This document shows positions 9,801-17,672 of a stretch of DNA of 64,000 nucleotides, piece by piece. Each line of letters starts with the position of its first letter. Position 1 is the stretch's first letter. Below the pieces are notes generated by a model. That model saw only the letters and a list, made by a program, of their open reading frames with translations, searched no databases and was not told the origin of the DNA. Position numbers and translations under genes: made by a program. This DNA is from Cytophagales bacterium. GTDB taxonomy: Bacteria > Bacteroidota > Bacteroidia > Cytophagales > Spirosomataceae. The DNA lies in the NCBI GenBank assembly GCA_013298125.1, contig JAAFJP010000022.1, positions 40,762 through 104,761 of the forward strand, given 5' to 3'.

Positions 9801-12184
9801 TAAACCAAAGTAGCCGTTCCAGTTCCTCCTAAATTTGTTGCTGAAATCGTAACACTAAATGGCGAACCTGCAACGTCAGTAGGCGTTCCTGAGATTTCTC
9901 CTGTGCTTGTGTTGATGCTCAAACCAGTTGGAAGACCAGTGGCATTGAAACTCGTTGGAGAATTGGTCGCTGTGATAAAATAACTGGTTGAAGCAACACC
10001 ATAAGTAGCCGATGCAGTCAAAGGACTATTTATGTTTGGAGTTGGTAAATTAGTAATATCAGCCGTAAGTCCAGTTGGCTGTGAAACGGTATAATTTCCT
10101 GATATTGAACCTGTTAAACTGTATCCTGTTACGGTGATTGCAATGCCATTTCCAACACTTGATTGAGCAAAAGTTGCCGTTGGTGTTCCTGCCAAAGTTA
10201 CATTTGGTTCATCTCCAACTACAATTCCATTGAGTATTGCCGTACCTGATAAAGTCGCCGTAGTAGTTCCATCAAAAACTTTATTATTGGCAGATAAACC
10301 CGTAATTGTTAAAGGTTTAGCAGTAATATCAGCCGTTAATCCTGTTGGTTGGGTCAAAGAATAATTCCCAGCATCAATACCAGTAATCGTAGAGGTTGAA
10401 GTAACAGGCAAAGCCGTTCCAACGCCCACTTGTGAGAAAGTTCCTGATAAATTTAAGGTTACTGTTTCAGAACCAATTACTCCTGACAATGTACCAGTTA
10501 TCGTGGCTGAGTTATTTCCATCATAAATTTTATTACTCGTAGCCGCACTCGAAATCGTGAGGATGGCAGGTGTAATATTTGCTGAAAGGGTTGGTTGTGA
10601 AAGTGTATAATTTGTCGAAGGGGCAGTATAACCCGTTACTGAAACGGGTTTTACATTGCCAACTGTGGCTGTCGCAAAACTGGCAGTAGCTGTTCCAGAA
10701 ACAGAAAAAATTTCCCCATTTTCTAAACCATTATAGGCAGGAGTGCCTGAAAATGAGGCAGTTGTATTGCCATCATAGGTTTTATTATCAGCTGTTAATC
10801 CAGTAATAGTCAGTTCTTTGGGAGAAATGGTACTTGAAACGGTTGGGACATTTACAGAAGATGCACCCGTACTTGACAACACAATATTTCCACTATATGG
10901 CGATCCCGCAACTGTTGCATCAGCTTTTAAACGTACATAAATTATTGTACTTGCCACAGAACCAGCGGTTTGTGTTAAAGTTTGGGTTGCAGCATATCCA
11001 CTCGTTCCGCCTACTGTTTTAGAAATTTCGTAAGCAGTTGGTGGTGTTATTATAATATCATTTGTCAAATTTGAGCCTGAGACTGTGAAATTTGTAGGTA
11101 TTGCTGAGGCTGTTCCGTAGGTGGTGTTTACAGAATTAAGTGTTCCAGACTTTGTAATTGAAGGAGGTATTACTGGATTTGAGGGAGCAAAAGTTAGTCC
11201 TCTCAATGCAGTATTAGTTGGAGCTGTAAATAAAGTTGTTGCAGTAGATGAGGCTCCTGTATCGGTATATCTTATCAGTTTATTATCCGTTGTAGTGGCA
11301 TAAACAATTGGATTTGTTCCACTAAAATCAACGGCAAGTCCTCTTGCTCCAATAGTCGCTCCTGAATTTAAAGTATAGGCAAATGTCCAAGAACTTCCGT
11401 TAAAATTCCACCTTTGTACGCCTCCCGCCGATGCACTCGCTCTATCGTCCGCAATGTAAGCTATTGTTCCAGAAGGGTTAATCGCAAACGAATAAGGTGA
11501 AGAGCCTGTACCAGTTCCAATCAATAAACTTGGGGTGCTTGATGCAGTTGGTGTTCCTGTAAAACCATAAACTCCAATTGTTCCAGAACCTGTTGAATAA
11601 TAAAGATTTCCGTTAAAAATATTAACAACTCTTGTATTTGCAGTTGTGGTTTGAATAGCCCCTGCCGTTGCAGTTGTCCCAAAGTAGTACGTTCCAGAGT
11701 TTCCCCCAGCACCCCAATAATCGGTATTATTCCCCTTCACAGCTGAACGAAAATTATTCGCACTAAATACGCTGTTGGTGGTTGCAACCCTAACAACAGT
11801 ACCAGAAGCGTCAACTGAGTTAATGACTCGATTTGTTGAAGCTGATGTTGAAGAAGTAACACTCGCTGTCCCACTTGCAGCATCATAACACGCAATAGTA
11901 ATAAACTTTCCGTCTTGCGAGAGTGTCATTTGTCCATCTGATCCAGCTGAACCACTTATTGTTAATCTATTTGACCCAGTGGTTGGCACATTAACAATAA
12001 TACCTGCCGTACCCGTATTGGTAAATTCTTTTAAAAAAATAGGGGTTGCCGCATTTGAAAGAACTGCCGTCCCATCACCTACTTGTAAAACGACTAATCT
12101 CCCTTGTGTGAATTGGGCATTTACGTTTGTGCCGACACTGAAAAACAAAAAAAATAAAAGTCCAATCCAGTAATTCTTTTTCAT
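6845..12184 (-). CDS. Giant secreted protein with seven YDG/MBG repeats and a DUF3616-like domain
   Basis: 1779 residues with signal peptide (GLLFFLFFSVGTNVNAQ). In order: an N-terminal beta-propeller-like part (to about 340); a module TFTVSGSNLTNDIIITPP...YEIS; three repeats of about 80 residues of the form LTITGL..NKxYDGNTTAT..GNYTLSQPTGLTADIT (YDG domains); a putative Ig domain (SINTSTGEISGTPTD); four more YDG repeats; a region resembling DUF3616 (VGDDENQALRMYDRNNSG, IEGFEIAP); and a short C-terminal module TTGNW..STWDLGRVPQAGD. No type IX sorting domain is visible at the C-terminus, which stops right after that module. Such proteins are usually surface adhesins or matrix proteins; catalytic function is not evident. 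It is divergent from the nuclease gene, with which it shares two modules. Confidence 0.8.
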   Translation of the reverse strand: MKKNYWIGLLFFLFFSVGTNVNAQFTQGRLVVLQVGDGTAVLSNAATPIFLKEFTNTGTAGIIVNVPTTGSNRLTISGSAGSDGQMTLSQDGKFITIACYDAASGTASVTSSTSASTNRVINSVDASGTVVRVATTNSVFSANNFRSAVKGNNTDYWGAGGNSGTYYFGTTATAGAIQTTTANTRVVNIFNGNLYYSTGSGTIGVYGFTGTPTASSTPSLLIGTGTGSSPYSFAINPSGTIAYIADDRASASAGGVQRWNFNGSSWTFAYTLNSGATIGARGLAVDFSGTNPIVYATTTDNKLIRYTDTGASSTATTLFTAPTNTALRGLTFAPSNPVIPPSITKSGTLNSVNTTYGTASAIPTNFTVSGSNLTNDIIITPPTAYEISKTVGGTSGYAATQTLTQTAGSVASTIIYVRLKADATVAGSPYSGNIVLSSTGASSVNVPTVSSTISPKELTITGLTADNKTYDGNTTASFSGTPAYNGLENGEIFSVSGTATASFATATVGNVKPVSVTGYTAPSTNYTLSQPTLSANITPAILTISSAATSNKIYDGNNSATITGTLSGVIGSETVTLNLSGTFSQVGVGTALPVTSTSTITGIDAGNYSLTQPTGLTADITAKPLTITGLSANNKVFDGTTTATLSGTAILNGIVVGDEPNVTLAGTPTATFAQSSVGNGIAITVTGYSLTGSISGNYTVSQPTGLTADITNLPTPNINSPLTASATYGVASTSYFITATNSPTSFNATGLPTGLSINTSTGEISGTPTDVAGSPFSVTISATNLGGTGTATLVYTVSPKALTITSPSVPNKVYDRTNVAIITGTLSGIVGIDVVTLNGTGTFSQSTVGSGLAVTSTSTLSGADASKYTLTQPTGLTGTIVIKPLTVSGASVSSKVYDGNSTATLTGATLNGILSPDVVTLTGGAIFTTVDVGNNISINTSSLTLGGADAGNYIALPIIGLTGNITPKQLTISGLSVSNKVYDGNTNATLTGTATLNGIIGTDDVSISGTATATFNNKNLGISKPMTVSGYALTGTKSGNYTFSQPTGLTANITPLALTVTNPIAQNKPFDGNTNATITGTLSGVISPDVVTFIGTGTFASSAVGNGIAVTSISTLGGADAGNYTLTQPTGLTANITGPPTIIVDVATTTNYLDGGILTSPTSPYSISGVINDPTDPAKTLGIDFTINDANVPVANLTVTATSSNLSVVPNANLNLTGSGASRNLKITSIAEGFSTITVTVNNGSSTASYSINYASSLASTNVSTTRFHTGTADASTAQMIDNNLMLVGDDENQALRMYDRNNSGLPVNSFNFTTSLGLTDISGGNPREVDIEASAKVGNRIYWMGSHSNSSGGGNRPNRSRFFATDITGTGNATTLSYIGRYDNLKSDLLAWDANNGHGLGANFLGLTASAATGKAPEIADGSGFNIEGFEIAPNNTTAYICFRAPLQTTSTRTKALIIPLTNFANLVSGNPTSTTATFGTPIQLDLGGRAIREIKKNAAGEYLIIAGPNDGATGIAPKDFRFYTWTGNPTDSPILRSANLTALNSNGSFESIVDLPSPLLSTSNLQVLVDNGDAIFYGNGIIAKDLPQNNHKKFRSETINLGTESLLIGSISGTSFCENASISIPFTTTETFNTGNVFTAQLSNSTGSFANPVSIGTLTGTSAGTIVGTIPTVTATGSGYRIRVVSSNLAIVSKDNGVNLTINNCTPLATIKSITTGNWESTSTWDLGRVPQAGDLVIIDQNHEVTLNGTGTAKRIEYQGTGKLKLSSIASILNTGL

Positions 12185-12214
12185 GGTATGTATAGTTTGT
12201 TAATTATGTTAGTG

Positions 12215-12222
12215 CAAACTTA
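12215..12222 (-). promoter_or_regulatory. Bacteroidota-type -7 element for the YDG-repeat gene
   Basis: On the minus strand the sequence reads TAAGTTTG, matching TAnnTTTG, about 30 bases before the start codon. No clear -33 TTG was seen. Confidence 0.4.
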
Positions 12223-12372
12223 TACATTAGTTTCTTCCATTATTTCTGTGTAAATTCAACTTAATAATAAATTAACAATTAGTTAATTTTCAAAGACTTA
12301 GACCACTGACACTCCGCAAATTTCTTCACACAATGTTAATCATACATTAACACCCTTTCTTCCCCTAAGACA

Positions 12373-12380
12373 TAGTTTTG
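12373..12380 (+). promoter_or_regulatory. Bacteroidota-type -7 element for the nuclease gene
   Basis: TAGTTTTG matches TAnnTTTG and lies about 87 bases before the chosen ATG at 12467, leaving a normal 5' leader. Confidence 0.35.
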
Positions 12381-12466
12381 CTTGTTAATTCCAAGCTCAG
12401 AAAATCCACTATTTGCCCCCTAAAAATTATTCATTCCAAATTTTTTCATCAATAATTTTTCTGATT

Positions 12467-14839
12467 ATGTCAAAACTTTTTACGCACACCCAAATCGTCC
12501 ATTTTGCTAAAATCAATAAGTCGATTTACGCTCTTTTTCTCTTACTGATTTGTCATTTTTCAAGTATTGGACAAACTTATTTCAATATGTTCACTGGCAA
12601 TTATTCTGAGACTTTTACTGGATGGACATCGCCAGCTACCAATTCTTGGTCTTCGGTTGCCATTAGTTCTGGAACAATTCCTTTGGCAACTTCTGTTACC
12701 ACAAATTCAACCGCTTTTGCTACAAGTACAACTACTGGCGGAATTCACAACGGAAGTACTAATATTCAGTTTTTATCAACTGGTACAGGCGATAACACAA
12801 GTTCAGTTGCCTTAGATTTAAACTTGAACTATACTGGAAGAAATGCAGGTAATTTGAGCTTTGATGCGGCACAGGTATCAAATCAATCTGGTAGTAATCG
12901 CTTAGGAACTTTGAGGGTTTTTTATTCAATTAACGGAACAACTTGGGCGGAATTGACAACTACGGATTTACCTTTTGTAGCTACTAATAACGTAGCAAAA
13001 TCAGCCTCCATTAATGTTGTTTTACCATCCGTAATTAACAACCAACCCACCGTAAAACTCCGTTTTTATTATCACAATGGTGGTACGCCCGCAGGAACAA
13101 CGGGTAGCCGACCCAAAATTTCAATTGATAATGTACTCGTAACTTCGGTCAGCTCAGGTCCTAATGTTTCGGTAAATCCTACCTCAATCAGTAATTTGAA
13201 CTATTTTACTGGAAATGGACCTTCAACAGCAAGTAGTTATACCTTGACAGGTTCATCTTTAACTGGCGATATTACTGTAACTGCCCCAGCAAATTTTGAG
13301 ATTTCAAGTACCTCAAACTCAACAGGTTTTGGTAGTTCGCTTTTGATTTCACCATCTTCTGGTTCAATCAATACACCCATTTATGTTCGACTAATTGCTG
13401 GACTTTCTCAGAATACTTACACAGGTAGCATCACACACACAGGAGGGGGTATTACGATCAATCCAACGGTTGGTTTATCGGGTACGGTTACGGATATTGT
13501 TTTACCTACCAAACTGGCAATAACTACCATAAATCCTGCCTCACCGACTTTAAACGCTCCTTTTTCCATTACAGTTAGGTCACAGGATAATGCTTCTAAT
13601 CTTCAAAATGTAGCCTCAGCTACTTCATTTTCAATCAGTTTGAATACGGGAACGGGAGTTTTGGGAGGAACATTAACAGGTACAATTCCTGCGGGTGCAA
13701 ATAGTATTACCGTCAGCGGATTGACTTATAACAAAGAAGAAAATGGTGTGATTTTAACCGCCACCAGAACTTCTGGGGATGTTTTGACGGCTGGGAATAG
13801 TACCGCTTTCAATGTTTTGGATAACAGCCCAACCATCATCAGGTCTGTAACTTCTGGAAATTGGAACGTTACCACAAGTTGGAGTTGCAATTGCGTTCCT
13901 CTATTATCGGATACGGTCAAAATCAAAGCGAACCACACGATTAACGTTACTGCCTCTCCAAATGACCAAGGTGCGGCAAAAATTATTCTCGAAAATGGAG
14001 CAACGCTAAATATTCAGACTGGAAATTTCAAAATGGGATTTCCGAATATTGTTCCACCTTCTTCAAATATCAATTTAGCCATGGGGAATCCTTCGGGAGC
14101 TACTACCAATACCGCCTTCCCTGATAATTATTTGATGGATAAACCCAATTATGTGTTGAGTTATAATCGGTCGAGAGGGACTTCCAATTGGGTGAGTTGG
14201 TATTTGAACAGTGCTTCATTAGGTTCTGCCACTCGTCAAGATGATTTTCGTGCGGACAATACTTTACCAAGTGGATGGTATCAGGTGAATCAAAGTGACT
14301 ACCAATTCAGTATCAATGGTTTTGACCGTGGACATATGACACCCTCGGGAGATAGGACAAGTTCTGCCTTAGTTAATTCTTCAACTTTTTTAATGACTAA
14401 TATGATTCCACAAGCACCTGACAATAATCAAGGTCCTTGGAACGATTTAGAGGTTTATCTAAGAGGTCAACTTAATGCAAACGGTGGGCAAGAAATTTAC
14501 ATAATCTCAGGGTCTTATGGTGTTGGAGGGATAGGGTCAGTTCAAACTGGTGTTGTAATAAACACAATTGCCAATGGAAATGTAACTGTGCCAGCCCAAA
14601 CATATAAAATTGCCGTTATTTTGTCAAATGGTACTGATGATGTCAATAGAGTAACAACAACCACGAGAGTAATCGCCATCATCATGCCCAATGTACAAGG
14701 AATCAGAAATAATGATTGGAGAATTTACCGCACTTCGGTCGATGCCATTGAAGCGGCAACAGGTTATAATTTTTTGTCGAATGTGCCTGTGGCCATTCAA
14801 AATGTGATTGAGGCGAGTGTTGATAATGTTTCTAATTAG
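12467..14839 (+). CDS. Secreted DNA/RNA non-specific endonuclease with adhesin-like N-terminal modules
   Basis: 790 residues from the ATG at 12467; the frame also runs back to a TTG at 12413. Signal peptide (KSIYALFLLLICHFSSIGQ). After a jelly-roll-like segment comes a module TLTGSSLTGDITVTAPANFEIS..YVRL, an Ig-like part, a module VTSGNWNVTTSWSCNCVP..D, and then the nuclease. The last 260 residues carry FDRGHMTPSGDRTSS, the D-R-G-H motif of the beta-beta-alpha-metal endonucleases (His as general base), and TNMIPQAPDNNQGPWN with the metal-binding asparagine. It probably degrades extracellular DNA or RNA for nutrients or defence. The first and third modules also occur in the divergent YDG-repeat protein. 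Confidence 0.88.
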   Translation: MSKLFTHTQIVHFAKINKSIYALFLLLICHFSSIGQTYFNMFTGNYSETFTGWTSPATNSWSSVAISSGTIPLATSVTTNSTAFATSTTTGGIHNGSTNIQFLSTGTGDNTSSVALDLNLNYTGRNAGNLSFDAAQVSNQSGSNRLGTLRVFYSINGTTWAELTTTDLPFVATNNVAKSASINVVLPSVINNQPTVKLRFYYHNGGTPAGTTGSRPKISIDNVLVTSVSSGPNVSVNPTSISNLNYFTGNGPSTASSYTLTGSSLTGDITVTAPANFEISSTSNSTGFGSSLLISPSSGSINTPIYVRLIAGLSQNTYTGSITHTGGGITINPTVGLSGTVTDIVLPTKLAITTINPASPTLNAPFSITVRSQDNASNLQNVASATSFSISLNTGTGVLGGTLTGTIPAGANSITVSGLTYNKEENGVILTATRTSGDVLTAGNSTAFNVLDNSPTIIRSVTSGNWNVTTSWSCNCVPLLSDTVKIKANHTINVTASPNDQGAAKIILENGATLNIQTGNFKMGFPNIVPPSSNINLAMGNPSGATTNTAFPDNYLMDKPNYVLSYNRSRGTSNWVSWYLNSASLGSATRQDDFRADNTLPSGWYQVNQSDYQFSINGFDRGHMTPSGDRTSSALVNSSTFLMTNMIPQAPDNNQGPWNDLEVYLRGQLNANGGQEIYIISGSYGVGGIGSVQTGVVINTIANGNVTVPAQTYKIAVILSNGTDDVNRVTTTTRVIAIIMPNVQGIRNNDWRIYRTSVDAIEAATGYNFLSNVPVAIQNVIEASVDNVSN

Positions 14840-14851
14840 GAATGTAGTTAA

Positions 14852-14884
14852 ACGGAAGTCGTCTTTTTGAACAGCGACTTCCGT
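14852..14884 (+). terminator. Terminator-like hairpin, sequence shared with 34767-34799
   Basis: ACGGAAGTCG pairs with CGACTTCCGT just after the nuclease stop codon. The same arm sequence recurs at 34767-34799, so it may belong to a dispersed hairpin repeat rather than being unique. Confidence 0.6.
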
Positions 14885-14897
14885 GTATTATTTGTTG

Positions 14898-15791
14898 TTA
14901 AGAATGTGCAAAAGCCCCCGCAAATTGTTGAACAAAATCATTTAATTTTATCTTGCCAATAATTACTTTCCCTTCATTTTTCCAATAATCAGCCTCTATT
15001 TCTTTACTCGCAATGGCGGCTCCCATAGTGGTATATCCCTCTGCAAGCGTATGAGAAAGACCCGCTTGCAATGCTCCGTTCAATGATTGTTCATCAGTAA
15101 ACTGAACCCACGATAATTCAGGTTTTCCAATGCTTTTCCCAATGGCAGATGTGACTTCTCCGAGCGTTTTTACATCGCTCGAAATATACAAAATCTCTTT
15201 GCCATTAAATTTATCATTCAATAAATAGTCACTCGCAATATCGGCAATATCGGAAGTATCAGTCAAAACTAAATTATGGTCAGCAGGCATATTACTACCC
15301 ATAATTCCCATGTTTTTGATGAGCGGAATCATACTGAAAAAGTTGTAATAAAAATAACTTGGGCGTAAGTAAACCGCCTGAATATCAGAGAGTTCGTTAA
15401 GTTTTGATTCCAAATATGCCAAGCCGTCAATAGGTCCTGCACCTCTGCCCATGTGGGCTCCAACGCTACTCAAAACTACCACTTTTTTGAGTTGATTTGC
15501 TTGAATGGCAGATATAAAATTGTTCGCAACCTCTTGCTGGTATGTAAACCATTCTTTTACATCCCATTTCGGAGGAATCATCAAATAGATTGCATCCGCC
15601 CCTGTAAAAGCCGAGGTTAAAAAAGCTACATCTTCAACTGAACCCACGAGAGCTTTTGCCCCTAATTGTTCGATGGCTTCGATATTATTTGATTTGGAGG
15701 TTATGATTGAAACTTCATGTCCTGCATTGATTAATTGTTGGGCGATTGGTTTACTGATGTTGCCAATTGAGCCAGTTAGTACATATTTCAT
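14898..15791 (-). CDS. NmrA-like NAD(P)-binding oxidoreductase
   Basis: 297-residue atypical short-chain dehydrogenase. The N-terminus MKYVLTGSIGNISKPIAQQL carries a GxxGxxx dinucleotide-binding loop (third glycine replaced by serine), followed by beta-alpha repeats and VVLSSVGAHMG, the equivalent of the SDR catalytic strand, without a clear Y-x-x-x-K. This is the NmrA/QOR2-like group of NADPH-binding proteins, which act as quinone reductases or redox-state sensors. It is divergent from an HxlR regulator with only 72 bases between them, the classic arrangement for an HxlR-controlled oxidoreductase induced by electrophiles or quinones (known for the families, inferred here). Confidence 0.82.
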   Translation of the reverse strand: MKYVLTGSIGNISKPIAQQLINAGHEVSIITSKSNNIEAIEQLGAKALVGSVEDVAFLTSAFTGADAIYLMIPPKWDVKEWFTYQQEVANNFISAIQANQLKKVVVLSSVGAHMGRGAGPIDGLAYLESKLNELSDIQAVYLRPSYFYYNFFSMIPLIKNMGIMGSNMPADHNLVLTDTSDIADIASDYLLNDKFNGKEILYISSDVKTLGEVTSAIGKSIGKPELSWVQFTDEQSLNGALQAGLSHTLAEGYTTMGAAIASKEIEADYWKNEGKVIIGKIKLNDFVQQFAGAFAHS

Positions 15792-15816
15792 TTTCTTATT
15801 TGTTTAATTAATGACA

Positions 15817-15851
15817 CAAAGGTATATTTGTACTTTCAATAAAATTAGTAC
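15817..15851. promoter_or_regulatory. Overlapping divergent -7 elements and candidate HxlR operator
   Basis: Minus-strand TACCTTTG (15824-15817) and plus-strand TATATTTG (15823-15830) both match TAnnTTTG and share two bases, giving face-to-face promoters. Immediately downstream GTACT-N12-AGTAC (15830-15851) is an inverted repeat well placed to be the HxlR binding site covering both promoters. Confidence 0.5.
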
Positions 15852-15863
15852 CTACCTAAAAGT

Positions 15864-16226
15864 ATGTATAAAATGAAGGCAATAAAAGAAAATTCAACTA
15901 ATCAGTTCAATAAACAAACAGTCATCAATAAATGCCCTGTTTCGCATACGCTTGGTAAAATTGGAGGGCGATGGAAACCTTTAATACTTTGGAGTTTAAG
16001 TAATGCAGAGAAAATGCGATACAGCGAAATTAAACGTTCAATCCCTGCCATTTCTGAAAAAATGTTGATTCAACATCTTAAAGAATTGGAGCAAGACAGT
16101 TTAATTATTCGTAAGTCTCTACCCGTTGTGCCGCCTTTTGTAGAATATTGGCTTAGTGATAGCGGGAAAGAAATGGAACCAATCTTGATAGCTATGGCGG
16201 ACTGGGGATTGAAATATGTAGAGTAA
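15864..16226 (+). CDS. HxlR-family transcriptional regulator
   Basis: 120 residues, the usual family size. NKCPVSHTLGKIGGRWKPLILWSL is the N-terminal family signature, including a conserved cysteine (Cys24 from this start) that in redox-sensing relatives such as HypR is the reactive residue; a winged helix follows (RYSEIKRSIPAISEKMLIQHLKELEQDSLIIRK). A second ATG three codons in is also possible. It is divergent from the NmrA-like gene and most likely represses or activates it in response to quinones or electrophiles. Confidence 0.9.
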   Translation: MYKMKAIKENSTNQFNKQTVINKCPVSHTLGKIGGRWKPLILWSLSNAEKMRYSEIKRSIPAISEKMLIQHLKELEQDSLIIRKSLPVVPPFVEYWLSDSGKEMEPILIAMADWGLKYVE

Positions 16227-16264
16227 GTAAAACTACATATGTAACAGCTACGATTTTTTGTGAG

Positions 16265-17545
16265 TTAATCTGTAACTATTTTTCGGATTGGATTCAATTT
16301 CCAATTAAAATAAAAGAAAGAAACCGTAATCGAAACAATACAAAACAAGGGTAAAATCTGTGATAAATCCATCAGGAAGCTCAACCATGAGGTTTTATGC
16401 GTTCCAAAATTTTGATAAATCAAGATAAAAACCGTTGCCAAATACCCACTAAAATCAGCCAAATAAAAGAGAAATCCGACGTTTCCTTTTTCTTTCAAAA
16501 CTGCCAACAATCTGTCAAATAACATTCCATTGTAAGGCACATAAGCCATGTAAATTCCGATGCCCATAATTACTGACCAAACGAGTGAATTTATGTGATG
16601 ATTTTGAAAGGAAATCGTTGATGCCAATATCAAAAAACATCCTGAAAAAATCATCAAATGGTTCAACCAAAAGGCATTTTTATGGTCTTTTACGAAGTAC
16701 ATCAAGGCAGTCAAAATACAAATTGCCAAGCCTATGATTGATTCTGTTTTGCTAAAAATTGAGGCATCGGTAATTCCCAATTCTTTCCATATTTCTACGC
16801 CAAAATTATCTCTAATATCTCTTAAAATAGTCATCAATAAATACACTAAAATCAAAGCAATTAGTCCAAAACCATACCTGTCTAAAAACCCTTTTCGAGC
16901 CTTGAAATCCATCGGTAAACGTACTGTACGCTCTTTTTGGTCGGTTTCAGTAGGATTTGGGGCGAGTGTTAATCCATAAACTGAAAGCAATAAAAGTGGA
17001 AAGAAAATCAGTCCCGACCAAAAGGGCATCCAGTATTCATTAATGCCCAAATTGATTAAAGTTTTACCGATAGATTTTACAATGCCTGATGAAATAATAA
17101 AGCTAATTGCCAAACCAGCACCCAAGATTTCGGTAATTTGTCGTCCTTCCAAATAACTGAAAACTAAACCATAGACCATCCCCAAACCTAAACCATTGAA
17201 ATACAAAAAGACACAATTGTATGGAGGCGGAACGATGGCAAAAAACAATAAATTGATAGCTGAAAAAGTAATCATCCACAGAATGTATTTGGCTCTTTTA
17301 TTGGGCAAAACTTCGGACACTATCTTGATTCCCAAGCCCTTAGCGGTTGCGTAACCTAATACCTGAGCAATGACCAAGATGATTTTGTAATCAATTCCCC
17401 ACAACAAAATATCATGGAAATCTCCCGCCGTGAAAGGCTTGCGAAAAGCATACATACAGAAGTACGTGCTGAAACCCGCAAGCCCCAAATAGAAGCTCAA
17501 AAACTGCTGAGATTGTGCTTGTAAAATTTGTCTAAAATTTGCCAT
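16265..17545 (-). CDS. DUF5690-family MFS-like transporter
   Basis: 426 residues from the ATG at 17545 (the frame begins at a GTG at 17563). About twelve hydrophobic helices; FYLGLAGFSTYFCMYAFRKPFTAG near the N-terminus is the characteristic DUF5690 opening, a Bacteroidota group related to the major facilitator superfamily. Substrate unknown. It is divergent from the phosphonatase-like operon with about 130 bases between starts. A role in import of an aminophosphonate or export of a product of that operon is a reasonable inference from the pairing, not shown by the sequence. Confidence 0.72.
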   Translation of the reverse strand: MANFRQILQAQSQQFLSFYLGLAGFSTYFCMYAFRKPFTAGDFHDILLWGIDYKIILVIAQVLGYATAKGLGIKIVSEVLPNKRAKYILWMITFSAINLLFFAIVPPPYNCVFLYFNGLGLGMVYGLVFSYLEGRQITEILGAGLAISFIISSGIVKSIGKTLINLGINEYWMPFWSGLIFFPLLLLSVYGLTLAPNPTETDQKERTVRLPMDFKARKGFLDRYGFGLIALILVYLLMTILRDIRDNFGVEIWKELGITDASIFSKTESIIGLAICILTALMYFVKDHKNAFWLNHLMIFSGCFLILASTISFQNHHINSLVWSVIMGIGIYMAYVPYNGMLFDRLLAVLKEKGNVGFLFYLADFSGYLATVFILIYQNFGTHKTSWLSFLMDLSQILPLFCIVSITVSFFYFNWKLNPIRKIVTD

Positions 17546-17646
17546 GACTAAAATTTTTGACACAATTATACTTACAAAAACCTCTAATAATCAGGACTTT
17601 ACAAAGGCTTAATCATTATTTAACATGTGGATAAAATGAGTCGTTT

Positions 17647-17654
17647 TACCTTTG
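17647..17654 (+). promoter_or_regulatory. -7 element of the phosphonate operon
   Basis: TACCTTTG matches TAnnTTTG 18 bases before the start codon of the HAD gene, giving a very short leader. Confidence 0.5.
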
Positions 17655-17672
17655 TACTAAACAATTTAAGCT

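Noticed and set aside
6963..12173. Several long plus-strand ORFs opposite the giant YDG-repeat gene
   Set aside because: They are antisense shadows of a repetitive low-complexity coding sequence, without family resemblance or ribosome binding context.
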